Source: DASUPK01 sp046732465 (lineage in GTDB: Bacteria; Actinomycetota; Thermoleophilia; Solirubrobacterales; 70-9). Taken from it: 64,000 bases of DNA. Where the stretch lies: NCBI GenBank assembly GCA_046732465.1, contig JBKPND010000039.1, forward strand, positions 1-64,000. The letters run 5' to 3'. The position numbers and the translations under genes are program-made. This document shows, piece by piece, positions 62,442-64,000 of this stretch. The notes beneath the pieces are model-generated. The model searched no databases. It was not told the origin of the DNA and saw only the letters and a program-made list of their open reading frames with translations. Position 1 is the stretch's first letter. Each line of letters begins with the position of its first letter.

Positions 62442-62445
62442 GACC

Positions 62446-64000
62446 GTGCCGGAAGGAGGCTCCCTCAGGGCCGCGCGCCGGGCCTGGCTCGTCCTGGGTC
62501 TCGCGATGATCGGCGCGGCGGGCCTGCTGCTCTGGTTGGGCAAAGGCATCGGGCTGAACGGCGATGACCTCTTCTTCTACGCGCGCCTTACCAACAGGGC
62601 GCTGGGCGTCGATGCGTACCCGAGCCTGAGCGCCGAGTACCTCCTCGCACCGCACAACAACCACCTGCATCTGACCGTGCGGCTCGCCTACGAGGGCCTC
62701 TTCGCCACGGCCGGAACGAACTACGTGTGGTTCCGGCTTGTCGAGGTCGCCGGCGTGGTCATCGCCGTCGGGCTCTTCTTCGAGCTCACGCGGACGCGCG
62801 TGGGCCCATGGGCGGCCCTGGCCCCGTCCCTGCTCCTCTTGATCTTCGGCTACGCGTGGGAGGAGTTGCTCTGGCCGGCAAACATGGGGACGGTCTACGC
62901 GCTCGCTGCGGGGCTGGGAGCGCTGCTCTTCCTCGAGCGCCGTCCCGATCTTCGCGGCGAGATCGGCGCGTGTGCCCTGCTCACCCTGGCCGTCGCCACG
63001 ATCGAGCTCGGCCTGGCGTTCGCCGTGGCCTTGGGGGTCCTACTGCTCGCCCAGCGGCGGTTCTCAGCTCTCTGGGTGGCAGGCCTTCCGCTGGCGCTCT
63101 ACATCGGCTGGTACCTCTGGGCGCGGCAGTTCCATCAGACCGCCTACCACGTCACCGACCCGATCGATCTCCTGCACTCGATCGCACTCTCCTCGGGGGC
63201 CGTGATCGGATCGATTCTGGCGGTCAATCCGGTGCCCGCGGACAGCCCGCTCACAGTGGGGACCCGAGCCTGGCCGATTCTTTCCCTGCTGGCGGCGGCT
63301 GCGCTCGCGTGGCGGATCTGGCGCGGGCCGAACCGGCCCTATCTGTGGGCGCTGCTCGCGCTGGTCGGCTCGTACTGGCTTCTGATCGCGATCGCGGGCA
63401 GGCCTCCAGACTCCTCTCGCTACCTATTCGCCGGGAGCGTGGCGCTGCTGCTGCTGGCCGCCGAAGCGCTGCGTGGTCAGCGGCTCTCGTTCGCGATCGT
63501 GGCGAGCTTCTTCCTGGTCGTCGCTGTGGGCATCCCGCGCAATATCGATCTGCTCACGGACGGGCGTGACCTGAAGGTGGACGAGACGACGCTCAACCGC
63601 GTGGAGGCCGGCGCCGAGCAACTCGTCGGAGTGGAGCTCGACCCCGCCTACTCGCCGGCCAGAGATCCGATTGCCGCACAGCGCGGAGGAGTCGGCCCGA
63701 CAACGATCAGCGCGGGCGACTACCTACGAGCCAGCGGCCGAATAGGACCGTTTGGTTACTCGGCGTCGGAGATCGTCGGCCTATCTGCTCGGTGGCGCAA
63801 TCTCGCCGACGTGGTGCTGGCCCATGCGGGTGGTCTTACCGTGCGCTCAGCGCCGCCGTCGGCGGCTCGGCGCTGCCGGCGACTCGAACCGACTTCGCGG
63901 GGCGAGCCGGTCGCCTTTTTCATCGACGATGCTGTTTCTGTCGGATCCGCGACGGCCCGACCGGCCGAAGTCGCGGCGGCGTTCTTCGGCTCGGCACCGT
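62446..64000 (+). CDS. Polytopic membrane protein, possibly GT-C-like (3' end outside window)
   Basis: An open frame of at least 518 codons from GTG 62446 with no stop before the window edge. About ten membrane spans are seen between residues 12 and 370. An acidic motif after the first span (LNGDDLFFYARLTN) and the segment APHNNHLHLTVRLAYEG are reminiscent of the first extracytoplasmic loop of GT-C glycosyltransferases, but no family can be named with confidence. The C-terminal part (after about 375) is a soluble extracytoplasmic domain. A GTG start without a good upstream Shine-Dalgarno makes the N-terminus provisional. Confidence 0.75.
   Translation, partial: MPEGGSLRAARRAWLVLGLAMIGAAGLLLWLGKGIGLNGDDLFFYARLTNRALGVDAYPSLSAEYLLAPHNNHLHLTVRLAYEGLFATAGTNYVWFRLVEVAGVVIAVGLFFELTRTRVGPWAALAPSLLLLIFGYAWEELLWPANMGTVYALAAGLGALLFLERRPDLRGEIGACALLTLAVATIELGLAFAVALGVLLLAQRRFSALWVAGLPLALYIGWYLWARQFHQTAYHVTDPIDLLHSIALSSGAVIGSILAVNPVPADSPLTVGTRAWPILSLLAAAALAWRIWRGPNRPYLWALLALVGSYWLLIAIAGRPPDSSRYLFAGSVALLLLAAEALRGQRLSFAIVASFFLVVAVGIPRNIDLLTDGRDLKVDETTLNRVEAGAEQLVGVELDPAYSPARDPIAAQRGGVGPTTISAGDYLRASGRIGPFGYSASEIVGLSARWRNLADVVLAHAGGLTVRSAPPSAARRCRRLEPTSRGEPVAFFIDDAVSVGSATARPAEVAAAFFGSAP

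Overview
The window is a gene-dense, high-GC chromosomal segment of an actinobacterium. Two F420/LLM-type flavin oxidoreductases, a TIGR03668-like PPOX protein, a Vps62-like membrane protein, the hisIE-trpEGDC cluster and the order mreCD-mrdA-rodA-rng-rplU-rpmA-obg-proB fit the class Thermoleophilia (Solirubrobacterales or relatives). That placement is inferred from gene content, not from a marker-gene tree. Nearly all DNA is core genome. I see no insertion sequence, prophage, CRISPR array or rRNA operon, and one tRNA gene.

Layout. 54-4642: rod-shape/elongasome operon (mreC, mreD, mrdA, rodA), mostly with overlapping stop/start codons. 4746-7252: RNase E/G, rplU, rpmA. 7335-9675: a cysteine-less HesB/IscA-like protein and a secreted Vps62-like membrane protein. 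9732-20555: obg, proB, proA, nadD and rsfS, with proB and proA separated by about 6 kb carrying an MFS transporter, a long-chain-alcohol-oxidase-like GMC enzyme, an aldehyde dehydrogenase, a DJ-1/PfpI protein and an LLM oxidoreductase. 20613-22522: a DivIVA-like protein, a composite nuclease/tRNA-Ala/antitoxin-like locus and a PPOX protein. 22556-30572: LLM oxidoreductase, acetate permease plus acetyl-CoA synthetase, a divergent MMPL/MarR pair with a clear operator, and a three-gene operon of unknown function. 30631-37523: leuS, cupin, acylphosphatase, comEA-comEC and a secreted basic protein. 37539-40779: a giant imperfect palindrome, holA, rpsT, murJ. 40776-42434: SoxR and a divergent DUF5519 gene sharing a MerR-type promoter, then a methyltransferase. 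42489-53172: lepA, a SnoaL-like protein, a MaoC-like pair, hrcA-dnaJ-prmA-murI, DUF1232, yqeY, phoH, ybeY, era. 53200-61348: class A PBP, hisIE-trpE-trpG-trpD-trpC, HtrA-like protease. 61349-64000: a frameshifted SnoaL-like remnant, a small secreted protein and an incomplete polytopic membrane protein.

Themes. Envelope growth (MreCD, PBP2, RodA, MurJ, class A PBP, MurI) and translation/ribosome biogenesis (RplU, RpmA, RpsT, Obg, RsfS, LepA, Era, YbeY, PrmA, LeuS) dominate. The most unusual locus is 21439-22188. There a PD-(D/E)XK nuclease frame of the I-Ssp6803I type runs without a stop through a complete tRNA-Ala(GGC) gene and into a Phd-like antitoxin segment, so making the tRNA and making the full protein from one transcript should be mutually exclusive. 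A second theme is that nadD, the acylphosphatase gene and ybeY each lack an ATG, GTG or TTG codon where homology requires the protein to begin. A third is large structured palindromes between genes (37539-37700, 50020-50065, 24228-24254).
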